From the NCBI GenBank assembly GCA_016490735.1, contig JAEMWC010000005.1:531001-595000 (forward strand): a stretch of DNA of 64,000 bases, given 5' to 3'. The stretch is from Pachyseris speciosa. Lineage: Eukaryota > Cnidaria > Anthozoa > Scleractinia > Pachyseridae. The position numbers and the translations under genes were made by a program. Under the pieces are notes generated by a model. The model was not told the DNA's origin and did not search any database. It saw only the letters and a list, made by a program, of their open reading frames with translations. Within the stretch, counting starts at the first letter, position 1. Each line of letters opens with the position of its first letter. Positions 10,613-23,600 of this stretch are shown here, one piece after another.

Positions 10613-10826
10613 AGAGAACTTAAGCACCAGCGTTTTTGAGCCAGATGTCAACCGGAAGTGAGGCGTTTTCTCTTTTTACTCGTCTTGGGGCTACCACATT
10701 TGCATTACTAAGTGTCTTTATTCTTATAGCGACGATTTGTGCACAACCATTGCCCAAAATGACAAACGTCCACTTCCGGTTGAGGTACGTCCCTCAAAAA
10801 CGCCTTTGCTTAAGCTCCCTATTTAA
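10613..10826. repeat. MITE with ~48-bp inverted termini
   Basis: The left end (GAACTTAAGCACCAGCGTTT, then TTGAG and TCAACCGGAAGTG) is mirrored by the right end (CACTTCCGGTTGAGG, then CTCAAAAACGCCTTTGCTTA). The outer CTTAAGC motif resembles the termini of the 5.3-6.4 kb cluster. Non-coding. Confidence 0.72.
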
Positions 10827-11476
10827 TCACACCAAAGCAGACCGCTACTAAAGCTCAAACAGATGCCCTTCAAATACACCGCACAAGCAATAGCCTCCTA
10901 AAGAGGCCACTGTGTCAAAGTCTTAGCAATAATCATTTGCAAACTTTTTCCGCTTTCCAATGAGACATGAAAGGCTAAAATAGCCGTTTCGCGAGTTTTC
11001 TCTAGAAGGTGTAAGTCGTTTGACAATCGGTAGTTAGGTTAGGCCAAAGCAAATACTTGTCACTGATTTCTAGCCCAAGGTTTTGGTTAAGGCAACACAA
11101 AAAGTCAATAAGCCAGGATTTAGGTGGAAATATCAAGAAAGAAATTAGAGGGTATAATACAAATTCAACACCATAACAAACATCCCACGGAAAATTTACA
11201 AGAAAGGTCCCCCATTTTGTTACACAGCTGTGCTTCCGCAACCTGCAAAGTGACATAAAAAAACGAAGGGTTCAGTTTGAAATTAGCAAATAAATTCTCT
11301 TCAGAAGAACCTGGCCCCTCACCAACCTCCCCTCCGATGGGACGCGAAGGATACGTACTTGGCTAAACAATTTACTGCATTGTTGGACAAAACTACTTCA
11401 GGTAGCCCAGGTGAAGTCCAAACATCCTTCTCCAATATATGTACCTCCTTCGCCGCACCCATCCTTATTCCAGCAA

Positions 11477-11871
11477 TAGGGAGCTTTAGCAACGACGACG
11501 GCAAATTTTTTGCTAATTTAAAGGGGCTGTGAACTCTACGTACCGGTTTTTTTAAAACTTTGCAGAAAGATGAATCTCCATATGCTGATTGTAATTCAAC
11601 AATAAAAAACGGGGGTCGTCCAACTCGTTTTTTAGTTACAGGCACATAAAGCCAAACTTAAGGGTGTTGCTATGGTAGCCTTATATGTCAAAAAAAATGA
11701 TCACGACTTGTTGAGAAATAACTGGGAAATGCTTTGATACCATGTTCAAGGAACAAACGAAAACTTATGGGAGCATCGGTCCATCAAAGAGTTGGTGTTT
11801 AAAAAATAACGAAACCATTTTGAGCCACCCTAAACCTACTGTTTTGTGACGTTCTCGTTGTCGTTGCCGTC
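11477..11871. repeat. diverged MITE related to the 5.3-6.4 kb cluster
   Basis: The left end has TAGGGAGCTTTAGCAACGAC and the right end ends GTGACGTTCTCGTTGTCGTT, the two termini of the three-copy cluster. The interior differs, so it is a sibling subfamily or a chimera. The right terminus is truncated. Confidence 0.6.
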
Positions 11872-12538
11872 CTAATGTGGGGAAGAGAGGCTTTCAAACG
11901 CAGTTGATTATTCTTTGCACCAAGAAACGCTTCGAAGCAAAAATTTTTGTCAACAGTTTTGATCAAGATTATGGCATCAATTTTCCATGTGGGAAAGGTT
12001 GTGTTGCAATGTAGGGATAAAACGGTGAAATTGCTCCACTTTTCGTTTTCAAAGTTCTTTCCTGTCGCTTTACTGTTTTGTTTTTTCCTTGACAAGGATG
12101 TTTTTTGTTTCGTCCACACGCACTTTAATTAAAAATGCAACGACTTTCCTTTGTTCAAACACGGAGTAATCCTAGAAAGCCAAGAAAGCGATCTTCAGAT
12201 ACGCAACAGCACATTGTAAGTTGTCGAATGAAGAGCCTAGTGCGTACACCATCTGTGATTTCTGCATTTTACTACGTGATCTGCGGTACAGCAGCTGAAC
12301 AACAAAGCATTCGATGAAGGCTCAAAATTAATCCTAAAAATCGAGGGTACCCCAAAGTAGGCTCTTTTTCGGGGGGGTGGGAGCGTATTTTCTCCATCAC
12401 AACTAAGAATCAAGGCTACCCCCAGCCTTCTTTTCCCTATCCAAACCACAATCGATCACTAATTAAACACAGGGGATGGGAAACTGCGCCCGCGCTTAAA
12501 ATAACCCAATTGCATACAAAACTGGCTCGAAGACTTAC
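11872..12538. other. 3' flank of WDR26, possible last intron
   Basis: No domain-bearing ORF. On the minus strand a good splice acceptor (pyrimidine tract then TTTGCAG) ends at 11241. An exon starting there could supply a short C-terminal tail after WDR26 exon 14, so 11241-12538 may be intron. This is not proven. Confidence 0.3.
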
Positions 12539-15500
12539 GCGATTTTGAACATCTACTAACAGGCCCCCATATCCTTACAGTGCCATCATCACTGGCTGAA
12601 GCTAGCATTGTAGGATCGGTTGAATTCCAACTGACACAGTTCACAGTTTTTGTGTGTCCACTAAGCACCGCTACAGGCTTTTCACGTTTCCAGTGCCAGA
12701 CGTATACCTTGTGATCTGCAAAGTCGAAAAGAATGCTTGCGTGATACGTTTCAAATGTACTCAAAAATGGACATCGAAGAAACCAATGATTCCATGCACA
12801 TATGAACGCTTTTTTAACCTGGTTTTCACTAACCATTTCTTGTGCTTGCGCTTACGTTTGCAGTCGTGCTCGCGTAGCATGTGAAAACCCTGGGTTGAAT
12901 TGCTGGAGGCATGGTTAGCGCAACCACTGGTTAAGATGTAAAGGTAACAGGTAAAATCTTCATTTTATTTCGACACGGTATTTCCTTCAGGACTATACCA
13001 TATTCAATTAAAAAAATCTAACTACCTAACTAAATTAAGATTGTAAATAACTACTACAATAAAAGAAATGATAAAAACCTGCTTTACAAGGAAGCCGCGT
13101 GCATATATCAAATGAAAATTTATAAAAGGCTATTATTAAAATCATGATTCTTCAACTTAGATTTAAATTCATTAAGAGAGGGCAACTGTCGAATACTCGA
13201 GGGTAAACAATTCCACAGTACAGCTCCGCTGTAGGACAGACTTTTTTTTTTTACAATAATTAGGGCGGGGCTGTGGGATAGCAAGCGTACCGTCTCTACC
13301 TCTTACATTTGTAGGTTATAAGTTTAAGTGTCAGGGCGGAAGACAAAGCACGAACTAAGATATTCCGGAACCATACTATTTACAATCTTGTACATCATTA
13401 TTGATTTATTAACAAGGCGTTGATAGAAAATGGAATGGTCCAATTTGCGTGTGGCACTGATAAACAAAACCCTGTTGGACCCAAGTTCAATGAAAAAAAG
13501 GTAACAGCCAAATACTTCCGTCTGATCGCGTTTACATTTTAGCTTCGCCTACTTAAAAGCATGTCATGACGGTTAAACGAAATTCCTAGCCAAACCGAAT
13601 CACCAATTTCGTGATCTTAGCACTTATGTGCTATCATACACCATCATGCACTCACAAAGAGCTGACCTTAAGCTCTCATCAACATTGGTTCTAGTTAACC
13701 TCGGGCAAAAAAGAGATGTTCATTTAAATACTGACCTTCGCTACCACTCGCAAGGAAGTCTTGATTTGCACCACCAAAGCACGAGTATATTGTGTACTTT
13801 TCTTGTCTTGGACCTTGGTATTTTCTGACTAAGACTCGATCTCTAACATCCCATAAATGAAGTCCCTGAAAAATAATACACATCCTTAATCAGACGAGTT
13901 TGATAATTGCCGCCAATTTCGTTGGTAGCTCCCCAACTTGTCGGGACTTTGATTAATAAAACTTTAACTATTACCCATTATAAATTAATACAGATTTCCA
14001 ATCAGCAAAAGGCAAGGGCAAATCTCTTCAAAATTATTTACTTGTAGGATGAGTTTTCCATGGAACGTCCGTTTTGTAGGGTGTAAGGTTGCAAATTATT
14101 ATGTTCAGGCAACTTGACTCTAACTCACAAAGAGCTAAGAAATTTTACAGATACTGTAGTTATGCAACTAAGATTGCACGGAGTAGCAGAACTATTAATA
14201 ACAACCTCCAACATAGCTTGTGAGCGGGATAATGGGCGAGGAAGAGCACGGAAAAAGGTCGTGAACGGAACAAGGGATACAACCACTGCGAGCTCACTTC
14301 AGTCAGCGAGATTTTTTGTTCTCTGTCTCACTTTAAGGCTTTTAACAGGCTACTTGTAAACTTAGAGATCTTGGATAGTTTAAGTGAACAAAACAATGAA
14401 CTATCTGGCAGATCCAATTTGCACCTTCCTTACCTGTGAAGCTACGTTTAAAAGTGCAAGTCGATCATCGTTTGATACAGAAAATGACATGATCGAATGG
14501 TCTTCTTGTATTCTGTAGATTTGACAAGAACAATGGTGGAACACAAATACACATATTAGGTAATTGAGTTATCAATGAACAAAAGTTGATGTTCACTTTA
14601 ACAGATGATTAGGACAAATAAAAGTTAGGTCTAACATTGATAACGACAAAAACCATCAAACTGGAAAATTCGCTTCCAAAGTTATTTTGCAACAGTGTAG
14701 AAGTGAACTGATACTAGACTGTCTCATTTGACAGTGTTTACAACTTGTTAAGTCAGGTCTTCATTGCAATAAAATGAATTAAGTAATATACTACCATAAT
14801 TATCATTACCAATGGTATACTCACTGTCACTGTCAGTCACAATCACTGTCACTGTCATTACCACTATCACTGTCACAGCGTAGTCGCAATTGCTATCACT
14901 GTCACTGTCACTATCACTATCGCTTTCACTATCAATGTCACTATCACTGTCACTACCACTATTAATGTCACTATCACTGTCACTGTCACTATTAATGTCA
15001 CTATCACTGTCACTGTCACTATCACTGTCACTTTTACTATTAATGTCACTATCACTGTCAGTGTCACTGTCACTGTGACTGTCACTGTCAATATCACTAT
15101 TAATGTCACTATCACTGTCACTGCCACTATCACTGTCACTGTCACAATTAGAGTCACTATCACTGTCACTGTCACTATTAATGTCACTATCACTGTCACT
15201 GTCACTGTCACTATTAATGTCACTATCACTGTCACTGTCACTGTCACTATTGATGTCACTGTCACTGTCACTATCACTATCACTGTCACTGTCACTATTA
15301 ATGTCACTGTCACTGTCACTGTCACTATTAATGTCACTATCACTGTCACTGTCACTATTAATGTCACTATCATTGTCACTGTCGCTGTCAATGTCACTAT
15401 TAATGACACCGTCACTATCACCACTACCATAACTATCACTATCACCAGCATTACCATTATCAGAAACACACTTACAAGCTATTATCATTTAATTCTTCAA

Positions 15501-18500
15501 AATTGTAAGATCTAACTCTGTTGTGTGTGTCCGCAGCCAAGACTGTTTTGCCTCCATTTAGGCAGTGAAGACCTGTAACCCTCACACCTTCCCATGATTC
15601 CAACACATTTCCATCTAGATCCTAATGGAAGAAAACACAAACAAGGCAGCTGAAAATGCTTTGCTAAGACAAAGGTTCCAAACAATTAAAATGCGACAGT
15701 ATTGCATTTGATCTTTAATTCATTAAGGGCCCCTACACCAGCCCCTCTGGTCTCTACCTTTTGCGTGCCATATAGTTTTGTCCCATCCCCAACATGCGCT
15801 CACAAAATGATTCAAGATGGCAGCAACATTATCCATTTATCCAAAACAATAATGCAATGATTTTATCATGTTGTATTTCTTATTTCACTCACTTTGGAGG
15901 TCTTGAGTGGTTGCATCTTTGATATGCCTTAATGTGACTGTGTGATGCAGTTCTGAGTGTGCTAATCATTATTTGGCTGTGACCGCGTGATGCGGTTTCA
16001 GTCAAAGACCAAATTTCACCATTGCTCACCATATGAGTCTCCAGTAGCTCAGTGGTTAGAGCATCCTTCTAGATCACGGAGGGTCATGGGTTCAAATCCC
16101 ATCTGAAACTCGGATTTTTTTTCAAGTTTCCATTTGGGGTTTCATGCATTTGAACTATCATGTTATATGACACTTACACATTGATAAAACTGCCCTCTTT
16201 TGCCACCTGTATAAAATCTATTGCCATCAGGACTCCAGGCACAGCAAGAGAGGCTATCATCTGTGGCTTGATTCATTCTACATTTCAACTCTGCTGTCTG
16301 TGAAAGTAAAACAATTTTGCTTCACCAAAACATACTTGTAATCTGCATCTACATCCATGACATCTAAAGACAGCATCATTTCTTTTGCCAACTTTTTGAG
16401 AACGTTGCAATTGTAAAATGAATATTATGAAATAGGTTGTTGTTGTTCTTTTCCATTTGATGCCTTCCCCCACCCCCCCCCCCCCCTCCCCACCCCAACC
16501 ACCACCTTTTAACCATGCACTCCATACAAAACAAAGCCTGGTATAAAATGCTATTTTATGACCACCCAAAGCATATTTTAAAACTCCTCCGTTATCAGAA
16601 TCAAAATGTGAGTCACAAACTTTGGTGCGATGATTTGGGTCCTTGGATGAAAGGGCAATAAGTGTGATCCGCAAGATATTTAAATATTAACTGAGACACA
16701 TTGTTGAGTGCTTTCCAGTGGTACTTCTTGTGACGTTGTGACGCTGTACTGCATTCAGCCCTGTCAAAATGTTTTGTAGTAGTGGACATCATAGCTTGTC
16801 GGAGTAGTAGGCAGCAACTGCTGGTGACCCTTGCATGTTAGGGAACTCCCAAGTCCAAGTGTGAAGTAAGTGGTAGATTATTGACTGTATGTATGTGGCA
16901 AATTTGCCAGCTACCAGCACATTTTGACAGGGCTGTAAGTTATTCCAACTTTAAATACTACACATTAAATCCAAAAGCATGACCCTTCAAATGATTGGTA
17001 GCTATATTAAGAGAAAATTCCTGTGGTAATCACATACTTATTGTTTGATAGCTTTTTTGTTAGTGGATGAAGACAAATGCAGATAGTGAGTTAATGTCAG
17101 TCACTAAAAGCTGTTGGCCAAAACCTTCTCTTGCTGTAACTCCAAATGTAAGAACTTGGGAATGCCTGTAGTTCATCACTGCATGTGGCCACACAAAATG
17201 CCCTACAAACCCAGTTAAAATATTTCAAACCTCTGTATTCCAGATCCACAATTCTGAACAATCTTCAGGACCACAAGCTATGAGATATGTGTCGTCTGGG
17301 CTCCAGGCCAAGTATCCCACTCCATATGAGGGGCCTTCTATTGTTTTTCGGTGTTTTGGTTCTCCGTCCTGCACAAAACATTACAACAAAACAATTCTTG
17401 ACGTGGAGCTAACACAGATGCATGGAACTGAATCCAATACATGTGTTTCAAACTTTGTAAATAGTTTTACTCAGGAGTCATATATCACAACAATCATCTG
17501 AGCGAGTGTAGTCCAGAGAACAACATCTATCGGTATTTCAGTTGAGACTGACAGACATTTCAACAACCTAAGCTTGTCACTTGACTCTGATGATGATTTC
17601 CACTCAGGTTATCAAAACGTCAGTCAGTGTCACATTAAAACCAACATGGACAAGCGTGCTTCGCAAACTCACGATGTCTAACTATGATTACAAACTCCTT
17701 GCACACCCCTGCTTTATTTTTCCAGGCTAAAAGTGAGAAGCACAGTCTAGTCTGCTTCAAACCCAAAGAACAGGTTACTTTTTTCTGCAGAAATTTATTC
17801 CACCAGCAAATCTCTTAGGTTCAGGAAGGAGAGAGTGAAGAATATGGCTCTACCTTAGTGTAAGAACCTGTGATACTCATGAATGACGTACCATAAAGAA
17901 AACAAAACATTCTCAACAATAGTGTACAGCAAAACAATACCTCAAAAAACAAAGAAACCCTCATCAGGTTCTTACACCAAGGTAAACCCAAGAATCCACA
18001 TGTCATATTGCAAAAATGCCTCAACTGGTACTATACTACAGTGGCATTTAAAGTGCTACATTTGTCTTCTGGACAACCTCAACCAAATTAAAAAAAAACA
18101 CTAACAAATCAAAACGTTGAGGGTACGTAATCATCCTTAGAGAAAGTTACAATCACTGCTCAGGGTGAGGGGAGGGTTAAATAATTTTATTGTCAAAGGA
18201 CAACAGAAATTAGCGCAAGACTATTGTAGTGTTCTAGCAGTCTTCCAGGGATTTCATTAAATGTACTGTGCAATTATGTGTGTGATACTGCATGAAGGAA
18301 TGCTGTTAAGGTGAACATGAGCTGCTTACTGAAACATCCCATATGATCACAGTGCCATCTCTTGACCCAGTGGCAAGTTTTGAACCATTGTGAGAAAACC
18401 TAAGAAACCACACCTACAATGAAGAACAATAAATAAATCCAGTCAACTTTACTTTTCATGATGAGTTTTCTTTCCTCCTGTCAGTTAAAGGAGCAGTGTG

Positions 18501-20673
18501 ATGACCGAGCATGCGCGATGATGCTCTCAAGTGAGTGACAGATTTTTTTATCTGTCCGCTATCTTCAGTTTGGTCTGTAGGATTGATTTTGGCCAGTATT
18601 TATTATAATACGCATTGAAGCCTCAGCTATATTTCTCTTTTGGAGATTTTTGTTTGACTATGTTTGTTCCATGCCATATGGATGGCATTGATAATGGAAG
18701 ATATATATCGCCGACGAAACTTGAAAAACCTTGCCAGCTTTTACAAGTTGATGTATCGCTACTACACATGCAAGAGATCCATGACATTGTTCCTTTAACA
18801 GAAACCAGCTGCACTGGGAGAAGACAATAAAATTTGATGAAAAAAAAAAAAAAAAACAGTATAACTGCTATGACTAGTTGTAATCGTAGATTAGAGAGTG
18901 TGTTTGAGTATTGGTAGGTTTGGTATGTTAACCCTAAACCACCATATGTAGGGCCATGTGGTCCATGATGATCTTTGAACACTAAAGACAGCATCTTGGA
19001 AAGCCTCAAAAATAGCAACTTTGACTAACACAATATTAAAACATAATTTCTGAAAATAGCTGTAGCAGCAACAAACAAATTATTGTAGAAATCGGCAACT
19101 GTTTGAGCTTTAGCCAGACATTAATCCCCAGAAATTCCTTCAGCTCCTCAGGACTTGTTCCGACCGAACATGGTATGTTCCTTCGCATGGCATATTTGTT
19201 TGTTTCAGTGACAAAATCAAAATGACCAATCCGTGGTGTAAAAAGGTGTACAAAATATTTCTCAGACATTTGTTTATCCTGATATATCAAATTTCAGTCG
19301 AGGTTGTTTATTGAGAGGTAAGGTGGCAGATCATCCACTTCAATCGCCAATCCTCGCCACAAAGAACCTTCCCTGTTAGCAGAGGTCTCTGGCAGAATCC
19401 CAATTTCATCGTGTTCAACAACTCGATCAAACAGGTCTTGTTTTCGAAAGATTTCGTCGATTCAATCCGCTTTTACTTGATGAATTGTCCACTCATTGTA
19501 GTTGTATTGCCGCAATTTTTACTTTCGCTATTTCCAGGTTGTAGCAGCTCATTTAAGACATTTAGACATCACTTTCGTCTTCCTCGCCGATGGCCGCCAT
19601 TTTGAAAGCTATTGAGTTGGCTTGGCGATGATGCCATTCGTGTTCGCCCCCGCAGATTGCTTGCAGATTGCAGGGGCAGCTCTTTTCAAGACCCACCGGT
19701 TGTCCAAAAATCTCGATTCAGTCTGGATTAGGACTGCGTTCTGCGAACGCAATAAGTATTAATTAAACAGAAAATTATACAGGCGTCTCAAAAGAAAGTC
19801 TAAATACTAAGAAATCCTTTGGGGCTGATACGGTTCATCCTCTCTTAGCAGCTGTTGCTGTTTTTCAGATCTTTCGCCCCCTTATGTGTATACAAGTTAT
19901 TACAACAATCTGAATACTTTACCTCATCACAGTGTTCTGTTAATGTGTATTTTGTTTCGCATGGGAAGTCATCCCTAAATGGAGAAAGCATGTGTAAATG
20001 TCTTTAATAAACAAGTTCAAGGAACAAACATAATGTTAAACTTAAACAATCATTTTTTTTACTTGAAATAGAGATATGTATCCTGTGCCTGCATGTATAA
20101 ATACAAGGAGGGGAGGAGGACGGAGGGATTGAAGGGAGAACCCAGACAGATGTAGGGCATTTGGTAAATTTCCAAGCTCAGTGTTGATCCTTATAATAAA
20201 AACATATGGGAAAAATGAACTGTGGAACGAGGAGGTTTTATTTTCCGACTGTTTCAGTAGTCACTAAATCTGTATTATTCTTTGTACTATTTTCACTATC
20301 CTGGGGAATGTTCATTTAGAAATTATTCCAAACCAAGTCCCACATCTGCCTGGCAGGGTCCTTCCACCAAGTTGGGTCCACAGGTACATGCAACAGTTGC
20401 CAAGTATGACATTGCTTTACAAAACCAAAGGTTACGAAAGCCTGAAGGACAGTACTGTTAAACATCACCCACAATAAACATCACACAAATGTATTTTTTC
20501 CCAAGACAATTCCTACCTTGAACAAATATGATCACTTAGTAAAGAGAAAGAATGCATTCCAACTTCAAGTTTAGTATTATGATATGGACATTTTTCTTTT
20601 TGCAGCTCAACTGCTTGGTTTAATAACGTTCTTAGTCGATGTGGAGGTAGCATCACAGATGCAGGTAAAAAAG
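12539..20673 (-). CDS. WDR26: WDR26 exons 6-14: WD40 propeller
   Basis: Exon 6 (20673-20517) encodes [20 protein letters not shown]. Exons 7 and 8 join as [21 protein letters not shown]. Exon 9 encodes [20 protein letters not shown], exon 10 [16 protein letters not shown], exon 11 [15 protein letters not shown], exon 12 [18 protein letters not shown], exon 13 [20 protein letters not shown] and exon 14 [15 protein letters not shown] with the last blade. These match consecutive blades of WDR26. Exon 14 has two possible donors, GT at 12560 (exon end 12561) and GT at 12538 (exon end 12539), giving different tails. Confidence 0.93.
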
Positions 20674-23600
20674 CTGAAAGAAAAAAAAAAAGAATAAAAA
20701 ATAACAATTACATTACAGCTGCACTTGGAATAACATATTAGAGAGTCTAGCATGACAGGAGCAGTCACCAAATTATTAGGGGTACACCTGTACATCTTAA
20801 TGTAAAATCAAATAGGTTGTGAACTATATGACAACTTTAAACTGCCATTTAAATCACAGACTGAAATACTGTTTGCTTTGATTGTTTTTTGTTTCCTGTA
20901 GATAATAATGTCACTACAATCTTTAAAATTTTTTAGCATGGAGTTTGCGTTATTATGAATTTTTTAAATTCCTGTCCTCTCTGTTACCTTTCTGTTTTTG
21001 TTTTTCTACCACCAGGTGTTTCCAAAAAACCTTCAAATTACTTCTACATGTTCATCTGTAACACCCTTAGTTTTAGATTGACGCCATACAGTGTATTTGA
21101 AGTCACTAACAGACTTTTAAGGAGAGACTTGTCAAATCAGACTGAAACCCACAAATGTGACGTCTACTACTCGACAAAAATCCCAATGCACCCCTTCCCC
21201 CTAACCACCCCCCCCCCCCCCCCAAAAAAAGAAAAGAATAGCAATAAAATTGCTGTAAAGACTTCCTCATCATCCATTCCCAATGCCTAGATTTCTATAC
21301 CTGGACTTCTGGACCCCACCCTAAGCCCCTTTGCCTGCCAGGGTTTTCAAGACCACCCATACCCTTGCCCCAAATCTTGCTTGGAATTTTTGGATGTCCT
21401 CAAGTAAAGCCTGGTTTTCACTAGCAACGCAAGCACAAGCGCAAGCATACCGGTAAGTAGCTTATGCCAAGTGAAAACGAGTGTCGTTTTCACACTACGC
21501 AAGCGAACGCAAGCATAAGTACAAGCACAAGGAAAAGGAAAATTTTTGATTCTTGCGCTTATGCTTGCGTTAAGCCTGTTTTCACGGTGAAATATACTGT
21601 AAGCGCTCTTGTGCTTGCGCTTATGTTTACGTTGCTAGTGAAAACCAGGCTTAAAATGGAAAGAAGGAAAAACAAGGCACTCAGAAAATGCATGGCCACT
21701 AACTTTGAAAACTTGAATGAACAAAACACATTGAGATTCCATTCAAATTATATGCACACAATACTCTTGACAGGGCTTCTGACATTTCACGAAAAATTTT
21801 GGGAAATAGCACGGCAATGAAAGGCAAATAGCGTGGCATTGCGCGGCAAGAGAGGTCTATTACGCGGAAATTACGCGATTTTTCTTTTATCTTATTTTAC
21901 CTCGTCAAATATAATTATACGACATTTTATACAGTGTATTGAGCTCCAAATAAGTCTATCTGAATTTTAATGCAAAAATTTAATGCAGTTGCTAGGGTAG
22001 TAGTAAGTATAAAGTCAAGATCATACAAGGAATATTCTCAAAATCAGTATCAGCTTCTTATTTGTGCTCATTAACATACATTCAATAACAGTCAAACAGT
22101 GTTTGTGTCAAAGTTTTGGAGTACCTTTTAAGTGTAACATGTTTCACAGTAAATTTACGTTACATGGATGTTATCGGTTGGCTTAATTTTGAGAAATATA
22201 ATAATTATATTTCTCAAAATTAAGCCAACCGATAGACAAATTATTTGTCTATTTTTGTTCCTAATCAAAATATGTAATAATATACACACAATGTGTCCCA
22301 CTGGACCCTGTTAACACAAGAAAAGCAACGCAATTCTATACGAGCAAACTGACAAAAAATAGCAAAATGTAATTGCTATAATTATAAAAAGTCAATATAA
22401 TTCAGTTGGTACATGTAACTAGAACTATGTCCATGACTAGAGCACTTTTTAAATGTAGTGACTCTCTACACTACAATAAATGATGTATTTCTTCATTCAA
22501 CAGTCATAAGTAGTCATTACTAAATCTTTACACTACATGATGATTGTTGTTACAGATTTCATTCAAATCCAATTACTTCTATTAAAAGCACAAAGAGCGT
22601 ACAAAAAACAACAATTTTATATAATTTGGGAACTCACGTTGTAGCTGGCATGTGCAAGTTTCGCGAGGGTTTTGCAGTTTAGGCACTGTTTACACGGACA
22701 TGGTTTCATTTGTAACTGCATCGGTTTCGATGCGGTTACACCTTTCGTTTACATGGCACCGGTCGAGTTCGTTATCAGAACCAGGTCGTTTTGAAAACGC
22801 TTTCAAAAGTGGAGCGTTTTCAAAACGATACGGTTTCATTGGTCGTGTAAATGGCGAAACCGCATCGGTTTAAAAATGGTTACTTAAATTTTGGTGCGAA
22901 ATTGGCTGGCTCGCGAAATGTAAATATGGTGAGCCTCGCACAGAGTGCAGCACTTTTTTGCACAATCACGATTTAAGTTCGTTTTTTTAGCTTTCATATA
23001 TTTTACTCTCTGTAAACCAAGAGGCATATTGTAATAACAGGCAGAGATGTCTTGAAATGTTGACTTTTTCGTCGATACGTTCCAGAGTAACGAAGAGAAC
23101 GCAAAACAACGATTCTGGATTCGGCCTGGGGGAACTCGTGTTTGATGGGACAACTTTTTGGACGGTGTTATGTTTCCAGAAGAATGCCTGAGAACGAGAT
23201 CGCCATGACGTAAACGGTTGGATAGGTTCCGTGTAAACATTTCAAAACCGTGTCGTTTTTGATGCGGTTTCAAGGTAATGAAACCGTGTCGATTGGAAAC
23301 CGAGTCCGTGTAAACGATGCCTTAGAACGGTCTTCAATGTATGCTGCTTGCAGTTGCTGCTCTCCCTTTTCTCTTCATTGTGTTTGTGGCTTTCTGCCTC
23401 CAAATGTCGGTCAACTGTTGCTTTCCTCAAATTATCCACAACAACATTGCAGGCGGAACAAAACAGCAGGCCATCCTCGACATGAAAAGTCCCTTGTGTA
23501 TATTTTCTTGCCCTGTCTGCGGCACTGATATTAATTGGCAAATGACGTCGCTCTTTAGAAGGAACTTTGGCTGTTTTAACCACAAACTTATCCATCAGAA

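Noticed and set aside
14748..15515. Long Ser-Asp, Val-Thr and Ser-Leu ORFs on both strands
   Set aside because: All are translations of one hexanucleotide array inside a WDR26 intron; the exon 11 donor lies at its edge.
16036..16109. Possible tRNA gene
   Set aside because: A and B boxes are present but the acceptor stem is poor and a SINE-like body follows.
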